The notes beneath the pieces were generated by a model, which was not told the origin of the DNA, searched no databases, and saw nothing but the letters and a program-made list of their open reading frames with translations. This document shows, one piece after another, positions 45,984 to 55,413 of a stretch of DNA of 64,000 bases. The stretch lies in NCBI RefSeq assembly GCF_000744095.1, contig NZ_JQLI01000001.1:310001-374000 (forward strand), read 5' to 3'. Every line of letters begins with the position of its first letter. Position 1 is the stretch's first letter. A program made the position numbers and the translations under genes. Origin of the DNA: Cupriavidus necator A5-1. Its GTDB lineage: Bacteria > Pseudomonadota > Gammaproteobacteria > Burkholderiales > Burkholderiaceae.

Positions 45984-47180
45984 ATGGAACACGATATCAC
46001 TTTGTATGTCGCTCTGGACGTCCATAAGGACTCGATCACCGTCGCCTATGCACTCGGCATGGGCGAGGTGGAACAACTCGGCAAGATCGGTACCTCGAAG
46101 GCGGATATCGACCGCCTGTGCAAGCGCCTCCAGTCCAAAGCGCGCCATATCCGGATCGTCTACGAGGCAGGCCCTTGCGGCTATGGTCTTTACCGCGAGC
46201 TCTTCCAGAAGGGATTCGACTGTATCGTGTGCGCGCCGTCGCTAATCCCGAAAAAGCCTGGTGAACGCGTCAAGACCGATCGGCGCGATGCCGTCAAGCT
46301 CGTGCGATCGCTGCGCGCCGGCGACCTCTCGGCGGTGTACGTGCCCAGTGTGGAGGACGAAGCGTTCCGGGATCTGTCACGCGCGTGGGTCAGCGCCAAA
46401 GACGATCTGAAGCGGGCCCGGCAACGCCTGAAGGCCTTTCTGCTCTCGCACGGTATCCGCTACACCGGCAGAGCCGACTGGGGACCGGCGCACCGGCACT
46501 GGATCAGTGCATTTGCGTTCGACACCGTGTGGCAACAACTTGCCTTTGAAGAATATCGACGTGCCATCGAGGATCGGCTCGCGCAATGCAGCCGTCTCGA
46601 AGCGGCCTTGCGCGAAGCCGTGGTCAACTGGCGCTTCTATCCGGCCGTACTGGGCTTGCAGGCCATGCGCGGCGTGCAGTTCACCACAGCCATAGGCATC
46701 CTCGCCGAGTTGGGCGATCTCTCGCGCTTTGTCCATCCGCGCCAACTGATGGCCTGGCTCGGCGTGACGCCCGCTGAACACTCATCGGGAGAAAAACGGC
46801 GGCAGGGCAGCATCACCAAGAACGGCAATAGCTATGCAAGAAAGCTTCTCATCGAAGCCGCCTGGAGTTACCGGCACCCGGCACGCGTGAGCCCCGAGAT
46901 TCAGCGCCGGCACGAAGGCATCCCCAAGGCCATCGTTGACCGGTCCTGGGACGCCCAGATTCGACTGTGCCGGCGCTATCGGAAACTTGCCGCACGCGGC
47001 AAGAACCCCAACATTGCGGTGGTCGCGGTGGCCCGCGAACTTAAGCGGGTTCATCTGGGACATCAGCCGGCTTGCGATGTCGCTTGCCGTACCGAACGAG
47101 GCGCGGGCAACGTAACCCAGCACTGGCCTAGCAACATATTTGACACCTACTGTAGAGCCAGTTTCCTGAAGGCGGCGTAG
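45984..47180 (+). CDS. IS110-family DEDD transposase, second element
   Basis: A 398-residue recombinase distinct from the copy at 36.6 kb. N-terminal RuvC-like domain: [56 protein letters not shown]-terminal Tnp20 domain: [42 protein letters not shown] and [28 protein letters not shown] precedes ATG 45984. Near 47040 the normal ending ([19 protein letters not shown]) is found one frame over, so a single indel has replaced the last 25 residues with [20 protein letters not shown] and a longer tail. The catalytic parts are intact; activity is uncertain. Confidence 0.88.
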   Translation: MEHDITLYVALDVHKDSITVAYALGMGEVEQLGKIGTSKADIDRLCKRLQSKARHIRIVYEAGPCGYGLYRELFQKGFDCIVCAPSLIPKKPGERVKTDRRDAVKLVRSLRAGDLSAVYVPSVEDEAFRDLSRAWVSAKDDLKRARQRLKAFLLSHGIRYTGRADWGPAHRHWISAFAFDTVWQQLAFEEYRRAIEDRLAQCSRLEAALREAVVNWRFYPAVLGLQAMRGVQFTTAIGILAELGDLSRFVHPRQLMAWLGVTPAEHSSGEKRRQGSITKNGNSYARKLLIEAAWSYRHPARVSPEIQRRHEGIPKAIVDRSWDAQIRLCRRYRKLAARGKNPNIAVVAVARELKRVHLGHQPACDVACRTERGAGNVTQHWPSNIFDTYCRASFLKAA

Positions 47181-47516
47181 CCCGGCACCACGAGCAACCC
47201 GCGCTCCAGCTAGGCAACGGACTTCATCCGACTTGCGGCATTAGATAGCGGCAGGCTCATTGGGCGGACCTCTGTAATGCGGTAGCCAACCCGCGGATAT
47301 CAGCTTGATCCACCGTCGAGACTTACTGCTACGTCGCCCTCAGGAAATTGGGCCCCAATATGGAACTGTGAAACTGAACCAAACCAATCTCGATTGACAC
47401 CGGGAGTCATATCAGCTGGATTGCTCGTTCAACATAACGTCCGATCACGGAAAAATTGCTCGGAGGTATGTTGGAGGCGGAAGGGTGCTTAGCGGCCTGC
47501 CGAATCCGTGCGCACC

Positions 47517-47771
47517 TCAGCAGGCAGTCGAGCAGGCGCTGGAACGCGAAGCAAAGTCGAAATGCGCGGCGGCATATACGGCGTTGCACGCCCAGACTTC
47601 TTCACCGTTCTTATAAAAGGTCACCCATTTGCCGGCGCTGACGCAGTGGGCGCCAGGGAAGACCTCATCATGGTCATTCGGACCGTCTAGCGGAAAGGGC
47701 GCGTGGGGCGTGGCCCAGTAGTGGCCGCCCGGGAGGGGCGCGATCGCTTTTGGGGACATTTTCGTCAGCAC
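47517..47771 (-). CDS. Hypothetical protein, 84 residues
   Basis: The minus-strand frame reads PKAIAPLPGGHYWATPHAPFPLDGPNDHDEVFPGAHCVSAGKW then VTFYKNGEEVWACNAVYAAAHFDFA. The mix of aromatic, charged and Gly residues looks like real protein rather than an antisense shadow, but I do not recognise the family and no ribosome site is clear. Confidence 0.4.
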   Translation of the reverse strand: MLTKMSPKAIAPLPGGHYWATPHAPFPLDGPNDHDEVFPGAHCVSAGKWVTFYKNGEEVWACNAVYAAAHFDFASRSSACSTAC

Positions 47772-47916
47772 CGCAATGTGGTGTCACACAACGCACTCTC
47801 CGCCACGCCGCGGCGAAACGGAGGCCGTGTCAATCCTGCAACGGCGTGGCGCCGTCTTGTGCCATCCTCGTGTAGTCTCGCTACCAAATCACCTCCTGCT
47901 ATCCGGTGCGATTTCC

Positions 47917-48036
47917 ATGGCACGATACCTTCAATTTGCGGCCCGTGCTTTCAGCGTCGGCGCAATCATTGTGATCGTCGCCATCGTCTCCCGACAAGTA
48001 TATCTGCGCAGCGCAGCGCCGCGGAAGCCGGCATAG
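47917..48036 (+). CDS. Possible 39-residue single-helix membrane peptide
   Basis: ATG 47917 opens MARYLQFAARAFSVGAIIVIVAIVSRQVYL, one clear transmembrane helix with basic flanks, ending at TAG 48036. There is no convincing ribosome site; included because its composition is unlike the surrounding shadows. Confidence 0.3.
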   Translation: MARYLQFAARAFSVGAIIVIVAIVSRQVYLRSAAPRKPA

Positions 48037-48714
48037 CCGGCGCTGATGAGGAACCTCGGCAATGATGTTGATCCGCTGCGAGACGATGCACAACCGCCTT
48101 CACAACCGGCACAGTTCCGCAGACACTGCGGATGCTGACGAGCAGCCACGTGCTCGTTGTAGGGAGTATTGAGTTCGGACAATGCCTGCTCAGTCCGGCA
48201 GTCACGCGGCTTGCGTGACGCTGGCGGGCTGTCCAATTCTGGAAGCAAGTTGATGATTTTTGGCTTGCTTCGTCGCCGCTTGGATGACCCAAACTCGCGC
48301 AGTCGCATAGGCGAGGGTGACCTACCGATCTGCTGCCGGCGTTCGTAAGAAGCTTCCTTGCAGGAATGCGAGCGCGATGCACCCTGCGCGGCCCGGCCAG
48401 GCAGCGCCTGGCGCTCGAGCAGGACGAGCGGCTTGGACCAACTCCCTGGGCGTAAGCACACCGGCCACGCGGGTGAAGAATGCGCATCGCACCGCACAAA
48501 CACGCCTGACTGGGCCGACCTCATATGATCTGGAATGCGGCCCCTAGCGCCGATCTTTGTATCACGCTGCAGCAAAGATGCCATTGCCATGAAGTCAGAC
48601 ACCCATCACCGTATCGCGACGCTGTCATCTGGCGAAAGCCTGGACCACTGGGCCGACGAACTGCCCTTGGCCCTCACGCTCGAAGTCGCCCGACCGGCCT
48701 TCTGCCGATCCGGC

Positions 48715-48958
48715 GTTTCCGCCACTGCAAAAGCCGGGCGCACCACGCCTACATCGACGTCGTTCAGATCGTGAGGCCGTTCCACGTTGTCAATCCTGCG
48801 GGTCCCAATCACCTCGAGTGTAGCCGAGCAGATCACCAGCGCATTGGAGAACCGGGCGCGGATGAATTTTTCGAGATTCCCGTCCTCCGGATATTCGCAC
48901 CAGGTACCTCCGAGGCGCGCCAGGGACTTCTTGAATGTCTCGATGGCGGGGGGCAGGA
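48715..48958 (-). pseudogene. LUD-domain (LutC-like) protein fragment
   Basis: Reads AIETFKKSLARLGGTWCEYPEDGNLEKFIRARFSNALVICSATLEV then GTRRIDNVERPHDLNDVDVGVVRPAFAVAET. The LNDVDVGVVRxxFAVAET block is the core of LutC/LUD lactate-utilization proteins. Start and C-terminal half are missing. It is joined in frame to the end of the broken MFS gene. Confidence 0.7.
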
Positions 48959-49842
48959 TCATTGGCCTGCGTTTCCCAGTTTCGGCGTGTCCGGGCCGAA
49001 GGACTTTGTCGCTGAACTTTCCCAGGAGCATGCCGAACAGCACTGCGCAGCCGTATGGCAACGCCGTGTGGATGGCAGCCTCCTTGATGTCCTGCCTTTG
49101 GTTGCCTGCAAATAGCTGGGCAGCCAGGTCAGGAAAAGGTATTGGGTGTACACGGCACACCGCGGTGTGAGGGCCCACATGCTCCTCGACTTCAGCAAGC
49201 CGGCCAGGCCGACACCTCCGCTCATTGCCGCTGTCGCGTCGGACCCCGCGGCAACGTCGGCAGCCTCCGGTCGCGAATTGCGGAACCAGATCATCCACGG
49301 AGCGAGCCTTAGGAGGCCGACGGCCCCTGCAAGCATGAATGCGGCGCGCCAGCCGAAGACAGATACCAGCCATCCAATGATCAATGCGCCAAACGCCGGG
49401 CCGGCGTAGGCGCCACTGTTGAAGATGGTGGTGGCGTACCCTCGGTTCTTCGCGGGCACCCGGTCACGGATGAACTTGTTGGCGCACGGGTAGCTGGTTG
49501 CCTCGCCAGCGCCCATGACCAGCCGCGCCGCGAAGAACGCCGGGAAACTGCCCACCAGTCCCGTGAACACGGTGGCGATCGACCACACGCCCATGCCGCC
49601 TGCGCAGACCCCTCTTGCGCCGTACTTGTCGGCGAGAATGCCCGACGGGATCAGGCAGAGCAGGTAAGTCCAGAGGAATGACGAGAAGAGATAGCCCTTT
49701 TGCACCGGGCCCAGGTGGAACTCGGCAGCGATAGGCTTGGCGGCGACCGAGAGCGCTACGCGGTCAAGATAGTTGATGAGGAGCCCATGGTGAAGAGCAG
49801 CAGGTACACCGCCACCATGCTTCGTGGGTTTGAGGATTTCAC
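48959..49842 (-). pseudogene. MFS transporter (ACS type), frameshifted and truncated
   Basis: From GTG 49842 (AGGAGA upstream) the text reads KSSNPRSMVAVYLLLFTMGSS, then after one missing base near 49779 NYLDRVALSVAAKPIAAEFHLGPVQKGYLFSSFLW, IPSGILADKYGARGV, LVMGAGEATSYPCANKFIRD and IIGWLVSVFGWRAAFMLAG. A second frameshift lies near 49095, and the protein ends after about eight helices (LLGKFSDKVLRPGH), where LutC sequence begins. It was the uptake carrier of the upstream catabolic operon. Confidence 0.85.
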
Positions 49843-49967
49843 AATGTCTCCTGTTCTTGTCCGCCGCCGTGATCCAGGCGGGGTGCAGCCTCCCATGGGA
49901 CGCTTGCTTGAATTGCCCGAGGGGCGGGCTTCCCTGCCTGGCGCGTGCCAGCAGGGAAGCCCTCGAT

Positions 49968-50381
49968 TTACGTGTTGTGTTCGGCAGCGATGGGACGGGT
50001 TTCGCCGGTCTCCACCAGGGTTCGGCTCGCGTTCATCGACCCGTAAATCCAGAGAATCTTCATAGGTGCCGTTGCCGAAGCATTGCGGAAACGGTGCGGA
50101 ACATTCGGGGGAATGAAGGTGGCATCGCCCCGCTTGACGGGAATCGATTGCCCATCGATGTCAAAAATGGCCTCCCCCTCGATCAGCACGACACTCTCTT
50201 CGGTATTGTGATGATGGAAAGGGATCTCCGCGCCGCCGGCAAACTCGGTGTACCCCGTGATGAAAGCCGTGGCCCCGACCATCTTGCCTACCAGGGGGGT
50301 CGTGCGGGCGCCGCCGCCCCGGTCATGGGTCTGGATGGTATCGGGCTTCAGCAGCACGGAGTTGGATGCGGTCTTGATCAT
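49968..50381 (-). CDS. Cupin-domain protein
   Basis: A 137-residue single-domain cupin. The metal-site His cluster EIPFHHHNTEESVVLIEGEAIFDIDG (motif 1) and DATFIPPNVPHRFRNAS (motif 2 with His) are intact. The start at ATG 50381 gives MIKTASNSVLLKPDTIQTHDRGGG; the frame is open 17 codons earlier. It lies 29 bases after the aldehyde dehydrogenase gene. Small cupins of this type act as isomerases, dioxygenases or binding proteins in catabolic operons; the reaction here is unknown. Confidence 0.85.
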   Translation of the reverse strand: MIKTASNSVLLKPDTIQTHDRGGGARTTPLVGKMVGATAFITGYTEFAGGAEIPFHHHNTEESVVLIEGEAIFDIDGQSIPVKRGDATFIPPNVPHRFRNASATAPMKILWIYGSMNASRTLVETGETRPIAAEHNT

Positions 50382-50410
50382 GGCGTTGACTGGAGAATGA
50401 GGAGGAAGGA

Positions 50411-51781
50411 TCAGTGGGTGGGGCCGACCCACACCGTCTTGATGTTGGTGAATTCGCGGATGCCAAACTCGCCGAGTTCGCGGCCGTAGCCGGATTGCTT
50501 CACACCGCCAAAAGGAAGGCGCGGATCGGAGGCGACCAGCCCGTTGACAAACACGGCGCCGGCTTCGATTTGCCTGCTAAGGATATGGGCGCCCGCCAGG
50601 TCGTTGGTCCAGAGTGCGGCGCCCAGGCCAAATTCCGTGGCGTTCGCAACTTCGATTGCCTGCTCGGCGCTGCTGACCCGGATCACCGCCGCGGCAGGCC
50701 CGAACGTCTCCTCCACAGCCGCGGCCATGGGCGGCGTGACCCTGTCCAGAATGGTCGGTGCGTAGTAGAAGCCCGGCCCGTCGAGCGGGCGCCCGCCCAG
50801 CACAATCACGGCGCCGGCATCGACAGAGCGCTCCACCTGCGAGTGCAGATCGCTGCGCAAGTTGGCGCGCGCCAGAGGTCCTATGGTTGTGTGGCGATCC
50901 ATGGGGTCGCCAACTTTCAGCAAGCGCGTCCCGGCACAGAACGCGGCAACGAACTGATCGGCAACCGCCTCTTCGACGATGAATCGCTTGGCGGAAATAC
51001 AGCTCTGACCCGTGTTCGAGAACCGGGCTTTCACTGCCATCCTGGCCGCGGCTTCGACGTCCGCATCGGCCAGCACGATAAACGGGTCGGAGCCGCCAAG
51101 TTCCAGGACCTGCTTCTTCATGAGGCTTCCGGCCTGGGCAGCGATCAGTTTCCCGACGGCTGTGGAGCCGGTCAGCGTCACGGCGGCGACGCGCGCATCG
51201 GCCAGCACGCCCGCGACGTCCAATGCTTCGATCATCAGGGTGGTGACCAGGCCCTTGGGCGCGCCCGCTTCGCGGAAGACGTCCGCCAGCGCGAGCGCGC
51301 ATTGCGGCACGTTATTGGCATGCTTGAGCAATGCTGCATTGCCCGCGGCCAGGGCGGGGGCCGCAAAGCGGATGAACTGCCAGAAGGGGTAGTTCCACGG
51401 CATCACCGCCAGGACGACGCCCAGCGGGTCGAACACCACCCGGCTGTCCGCCGCACTGCTGGGAACACGGAGGTCAGCCAGAAAGGCCGGCGCTGACTCG
51501 GCGTAGAACTCGCAGGTCCACGCCGATTTCTCGATCTCGGCTGCCGCCTCCGCGATCGGCTTGCCCATCTCGGCAGTGATCATGGCAGCAAACCGCGCCT
51601 GATGACGGCGAAGCACCGCGGCCACTGCCTTCAGGAGTGCGCAGCGTTCGTGAATCGGTTGCATGCGCCATGCTTGCTGGGCAAGCGTGGCCGAACGCAG
51701 CTTGTGCTCGATGTCGTCGGGACGGTCGAGCGGATAGCGCTCGATCTCTGCACCGGTCGAAGGGTTGACTGAGACAATCAT
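50411..51781 (-). CDS. NAD(P)-dependent aldehyde dehydrogenase, succinate-semialdehyde type
   Basis: A 456-residue aldehyde dehydrogenase. The cofactor region VMPWNYPFWQFIRFAAPALAAGN, the Gly loop VTLTGSTAVGKLIA, the general-base VLELGGSDPFIV (Glu in ELGG) and the catalytic Cys in FSNTGQSCISAKRF are all present, as is the closing FGGVKQSGYGRELGEFGI. The short form and N-terminus NPSTGAEIERYPL match the GabD-type succinate-semialdehyde dehydrogenases that pair with Bug receptors in Burkholderiales, but other semialdehydes are possible. It sits between the Bug gene and the cupin gene in a minus-strand operon. Confidence 0.92.
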   Translation of the reverse strand: MIVSVNPSTGAEIERYPLDRPDDIEHKLRSATLAQQAWRMQPIHERCALLKAVAAVLRRHQARFAAMITAEMGKPIAEAAAEIEKSAWTCEFYAESAPAFLADLRVPSSAADSRVVFDPLGVVLAVMPWNYPFWQFIRFAAPALAAGNAALLKHANNVPQCALALADVFREAGAPKGLVTTLMIEALDVAGVLADARVAAVTLTGSTAVGKLIAAQAGSLMKKQVLELGGSDPFIVLADADVEAAARMAVKARFSNTGQSCISAKRFIVEEAVADQFVAAFCAGTRLLKVGDPMDRHTTIGPLARANLRSDLHSQVERSVDAGAVIVLGGRPLDGPGFYYAPTILDRVTPPMAAAVEETFGPAAAVIRVSSAEQAIEVANATEFGLGAALWTNDLAGAHILSRQIEAGAVFVNGLVASDPRLPFGGVKQSGYGRELGEFGIREFTNIKTVWVGPTH

Positions 51782-51846
51782 GGGTAAAAGTAGGTAGCAG
51801 GTTGTTTAGCGTTTGCGGCGATGGCAAGGTGACGCCTGTGGCAACG

Positions 51847-52824
51847 TCAGAGTTGTTCACTGACGAGGACCTTGCGTCGAATCAGGTCTTCCAGGATGCC
51901 GGAGTCCTTTGCCAGTCTTGCCTTGAATTCCTCAGGCGTGCTGTTCACGACGTCAAACCCGTTCTGGGTGAACCGCTTCGCGATCTCGGGGTTGCGCATC
52001 ACCTCCGCCGTGGCCGACACGATCTTTCGCCGGACGTCTGCCGGCAGGCCGCTGGGGGCTGCCAAGCCAACCCAGGTGGGGTACTCCAGTCCGGGAATGG
52101 ACTCACTCATGGTCGGAACACCCGGGAGCAGTGCGGACCGTTTCGATGATCCGACGGCAATGGCCCGGACCTTGCCGGCCTGGATATGCGGAAGCAGCAC
52201 GGATACCCCCGCGAACGCGAAATCGATGTGTCCGCCGAGCAGGTCCGTAATCATCGGCGCCGCTCCCTTGTAGGGAACGTGGGTCGTTTTCAGTTGGCGC
52301 GCCAATGCCATCTGGGCACTGTTGACGTGCCCGGCCGACGCCACGCCCGACGTGCCATACGTAGTGCCCGGATGGGCTTTGAGGTAGGCGATCAGCTCTT
52401 CCAGGTTCTTGACGGGCAGATCGCCGCGGGTGACCAGAATTTGCGGCGTCGTCACCAGGAGGTTCAGGTAGTCGAACGACTTGAAGGTGTCGTAGCGCAA
52501 CCCCTTCATGATCTGGTAGTTGGCCGCTTGCGTATCCAGCGCAAGCATCAGCGTGTAGCCGTCGGGCTTCGAACGGGCGACCTCTGCAGCGCCGATGGAT
52601 CCGCCGGCGCCAGGCTTGTTTTCGATCACGACAGGTTGTCCCAGCTTCTCGCCGAGGGCCACGCTGATGATGCGAGCCGTCTGATCGACGGCACCGCCGG
52701 CCGCGAACGGGACGATCAGGCGGATCGGTTGATGGGGATACCCCTCTGCCGAAACCAATGCGCTGGCACTGGCGCAGACAGCGAATACGGTGGCGTTGAA
52801 AAGGCGTCGATAGATGGATGCCAT
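51847..52824 (-). CDS. Bug/TctC-family periplasmic solute receptor
   Basis: A 325-residue receptor, the third Bug gene in the window. Signal peptide MASIYRRLFNATVFAVCASASALVSA, then YPHQPIRLIVPFAAGGAVDQTAR, VVIENKPGAGGSIGAAEVA and PDGYTLMLALDTQA. It differs from the other two mainly in the ligand loop (FAAGG instead of YPPGG), suggesting a different ligand. It lies between the SDR gene (84 bases upstream) and the aldehyde dehydrogenase gene and should bind the compound this operon degrades. Confidence 0.93.
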   Translation of the reverse strand: MASIYRRLFNATVFAVCASASALVSAEGYPHQPIRLIVPFAAGGAVDQTARIISVALGEKLGQPVVIENKPGAGGSIGAAEVARSKPDGYTLMLALDTQAANYQIMKGLRYDTFKSFDYLNLLVTTPQILVTRGDLPVKNLEELIAYLKAHPGTTYGTSGVASAGHVNSAQMALARQLKTTHVPYKGAAPMITDLLGGHIDFAFAGVSVLLPHIQAGKVRAIAVGSSKRSALLPGVPTMSESIPGLEYPTWVGLAAPSGLPADVRRKIVSATAEVMRNPEIAKRFTQNGFDVVNSTPEEFKARLAKDSGILEDLIRRKVLVSEQL

Positions 52825-52908
52825 GGTTGTCTCCGATCTTTTTTTTTATCCGGCCAGTTCCTGCAATCGCATGAGCCTGGCTGGGTACAGGTGCGGGGCG
52901 TTAGGGAA

Positions 52909-53703
52909 TTAAGGCGTGCTGGCGATCAGGCCGCCGTCGACGACGATCTCGGTGCCGGTGACATAACGGCTCTCGTCGGCGGCCAGGAACAGGGCGGCAT
53001 GGGCCGTGTCCCAGGCGTCGCCCATGTATTTCATGGGAATCTGGTTGTTCCGGCGGGCCAGGAAGCCTTCCGGGTCACCCTGCGCATATTTCTGGACCAG
53101 GTTATCGAGAAGCGGCGTATGCATGAGGCCTGGCACCACGCAGTTCAGCCGGATACCTTCTGCGGCGTGGATCACGGCTGTCGTTTTCGTGAACTGGATC
53201 AGCGCCGCCTTGGCCGCTGCATAAGCAACTTGGGGCTTGCCAACGTAGCGCAGGCCAGCGACAGAAGATACGTTGATGACAGAGCCGGCGCCCTGCTTGC
53301 GCATGATCGGCAGCACATGCTTGCAGGCGAGATACGCGCCTTTCAGGTTCACCTGGATCTGAGCGTCCCAGACTTCTTCCGTCATATCAACGGGTCCGCC
53401 GGGCTGCGACAGGCCAACGTTGTTGACCAGGATGTCGATGCGCCCATACCGCTCGAAGCACTCGTTGACCACGCGCTCCACGTCATGGGTTTTGGTGGAG
53501 TCGCACTGCACTACGTGGGCGTGGCTGCCTTCTTCCTGGATGAGCTTGCGCGTTTCTTCGGCATTCGCCAAATTGAGGTCGGTGCCGAAGATCCTGGCAC
53601 CCTGCCGGGCCATCAGGACCGCCATGGTTCTTCCATTGCCCCATCCCTGGGCCACTGCGCCACATCCCATGATGAGGGCAACCTTGTCGGTCAGTTTCAG
53701 CAT
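52909..53703 (-). CDS. SDR-family oxidoreductase
   Basis: A 264-residue classical short-chain dehydrogenase. NAD(P)-binding loop IMGCGAVAQGWGNGR near residues 9-23, NNVG near 90, catalytic Ser in INVSSVAG, and the YAAAK pair (Tyr and Lys) at about 157-161; C-terminus VTGTEIVVDGG. I used ATG 53703, which has AAAGGAGA upstream. It is the first gene of the minus-strand operon, divergent from a LysR gene, and should oxidise an alcohol to the aldehyde or ketone handled by the aldehyde dehydrogenase. Confidence 0.92.
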   Translation of the reverse strand: MLKLTDKVALIMGCGAVAQGWGNGRTMAVLMARQGARIFGTDLNLANAEETRKLIQEEGSHAHVVQCDSTKTHDVERVVNECFERYGRIDILVNNVGLSQPGGPVDMTEEVWDAQIQVNLKGAYLACKHVLPIMRKQGAGSVINVSSVAGLRYVGKPQVAYAAAKAALIQFTKTTAVIHAAEGIRLNCVVPGLMHTPLLDNLVQKYAQGDPEGFLARRNNQIPMKYMGDAWDTAHAALFLAADESRYVTGTEIVVDGGLIASTP

Positions 53704-53788
53704 TCGATTGATCTCCTTTATGGCATCGCGACCTGTCATGCCGGTCAGCGTTGGGAGAAATCGTAAGCAGGGCCGATTGATAAGGGAA

Positions 53789-53816
53789 ATTCTTTATACC
53801 TATTTAATGATAGAAT
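53789..53816. promoter_or_regulatory. Candidate LysR operator in the divergent gap
   Basis: ATTCT (53789-53793) and AGAAT (53812-53816) form an inverted repeat with an AT-rich 18-base centre (TTATACC...AATGAT), between the SDR operon and its LysR regulator. The AT-rich core probably also contains promoter elements. Confidence 0.5.
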
Positions 53817-53895
53817 TTATGAATAAATAGACCGCGGCCCTGGCAGCCTAGATCTCCTCGATCCGCCAGCTGGGTCGGATCTCTTGTTATGAGGA

Positions 53896-54840
53896 ATGCG
53901 CGTGAATGTGACACCACGTCAACTCAGAATCTTCCTGGCCCTTGCCGAGTCGCTCAATTTCAGTCGTACGGCCGAGAAGTTTTTCGTGACACAGCCGTCC
54001 CTCAGCAAGGCTGTGAAGGACCTAGAGGACGCGTTGGGCGTCGTGTTGTTCGAACGCTCCACGCGCTCAGTGCGGCTGACAGCGGCCGGTGAGCGCATGA
54101 CCTCACTGGCGCGGCGCGTGGTCGGGGAATTCGATACCGGTCTGCAGCGTCTGCAGGGCCTGGCGGACCATGAAGCCCACCACGTCGCCATCGCGGCGAT
54201 CCCGTCGCTGGCAAATGCCGTGCTCCCGGGGGTCTGCGCGAACCTGGATAATCACTTTCCCGAGCCGCGCTTCACGATCTACGACGGCACCAACGCGTCC
54301 ACGATTCTGCGCCTGGTCAACTATCAGGTGGATTTCGCCCTGGCCTCCGCAGCGCCGTCGCACCCGGAGCTGGAGTACGAGGAGGTCATGCGCGACCGCT
54401 TTGCGCTGCTGGCGCCGGAGGGGTGGGAGACGTCGGTGCGACCGACCATGCGAATGGAAGAACTGCTCGACCTGCCGCTGATCAGCGGAACTGACGCGAG
54501 TACCGCCAAGGAGTACGTCAGCGCGGCGTTCCTGCAGCGGGGCATTGTCTTCCGTCCGAAGCTCTCATTTGACCAGGTGGCCACTGCGGCGGGATTTGTA
54601 CGCCAGGGGTTGGGGATAGCGATACAGCCCTACCTGGGCATCATGCCGCTCCTGGATCTGCGGGGGATGCGTCTCTGCCAGATTGAGGATGGTCCGATCC
54701 GGTCAGTTGGAATCGTACGGCGCAAAGGCTCGCCCTTGTCGCCGATCGCCGAAAAAGCGCTGGAGGAGGTGCGTGCCGCCGCCGGGAAGCTGGTGCAGCA
54801 TCTGCCGGCATGGATTCACCCGCCTGCGCCCTCGCCTTGA
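53896..54840 (+). CDS. LysR-family transcriptional regulator
   Basis: A 314-residue LTTR. HTH: TPRQLRIFLALAESLNFSRTAEKFFVTQPSLSKAVKDLEDALGVVLFERSTRSVRLTAAG (residues 6-65), followed by the effector domain (HVAIAAIPSLANAVLPGVCANL, FALASAAPSHPELEYEEV, GLGIAIQPYLG). TGAGGA directly precedes ATG 53896. It is divergent from the SDR-Bug-ALDH-cupin operon and presumably activates it. Confidence 0.92.
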   Translation: MRVNVTPRQLRIFLALAESLNFSRTAEKFFVTQPSLSKAVKDLEDALGVVLFERSTRSVRLTAAGERMTSLARRVVGEFDTGLQRLQGLADHEAHHVAIAAIPSLANAVLPGVCANLDNHFPEPRFTIYDGTNASTILRLVNYQVDFALASAAPSHPELEYEEVMRDRFALLAPEGWETSVRPTMRMEELLDLPLISGTDASTAKEYVSAAFLQRGIVFRPKLSFDQVATAAGFVRQGLGIAIQPYLGIMPLLDLRGMRLCQIEDGPIRSVGIVRRKGSPLSPIAEKALEEVRAAAGKLVQHLPAWIHPPAPSP

Positions 54841-55355
54841 TCCCCGGGAGATGCGCATTGACGGGCGCTTGATGTGCAAGGAGACGGGGCACCTCGATCG
54901 GGACGGCCGAGGTGGTCATTGGCTACGCCGTCGGCGGCTGAAAAGGCCAATGACGCGACAAGAGTGATTGGCGAGTGAGCGTCCGCTACCTACTGCGGAG
55001 CGGCCGTTTGAGCGTCTGCGGGCGCACGCCGGCGAATGGCTGGAGCCGACAACTGCCGTTGGGCTTTCAGCCGCAGTGCGCGCGGCCTGGGAGGGCATGA
55101 GGCGACCGCGCGAGCTCTGGCCGGCGGTCGCCGCGGACGCGCGTTAGGGCACGATAATGGGGCCTTATCATCCAGGACGGCGCCGCCTCGCGCTTTTTTC
55201 TGAGCGCAATCGCCCACGGGTTGGCGTCCCATGCGCCTGCGCCATTCGTGTGCGGTGTTGCATGGCAAGCTTTGTGCCTAAAAAGCCACAATCGCCGAAC
55301 TCACACGCACACGTGACTACAAATCATCTTCACTGAGGTCCAATCGTTTCGGATA
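54841..55355. other. Half-kilobase stretch with one unassigned tail
   Basis: A plus-strand frame from about 54968 reads ERPFERLRAHAGEWLEPTTAV, then AAVRAAWEGMRRPRELWPAVAADAR and TAG near 55147. It looks like the C-terminus of a lost gene; the family is not recognised. The remainder up to the antitoxin promoter is non-coding. Confidence 0.35.
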
Positions 55356-55384
55356 TTGCGAATTCGATTATTTCGAATTACTAT
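55356..55384 (+). promoter_or_regulatory. Toxin-antitoxin promoter with operator in the spacer
   Basis: TTGCGA (55356-55361), exactly 17 bases, TACTAT (55379-55384). The whole spacer is an inverted repeat, ATTCGA (55362-55367) and TCGAAT (55373-55378) around TTATT. This is the arrangement expected for an autoregulated antitoxin gene. Confidence 0.7.
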
Positions 55385-55413
55385 GCACTCACATGTACGA
55401 TCCGGGGACTTCC

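Larger units (their letters stand above)
47181..48714. other. 1.5-kb stretch with at most small hypothetical genes
   Basis: After the IS110 gene come probable element end sequence and eroded DNA. Two small frames are listed separately (47517-47771 minus, 47917-48036 plus). The rest shows no family motif on either strand. Confidence 0.4.

Noticed and set aside
52186..53766. 526-codon plus-strand frame
   Set aside because: Lies opposite the Bug and SDR genes and has antisense composition.
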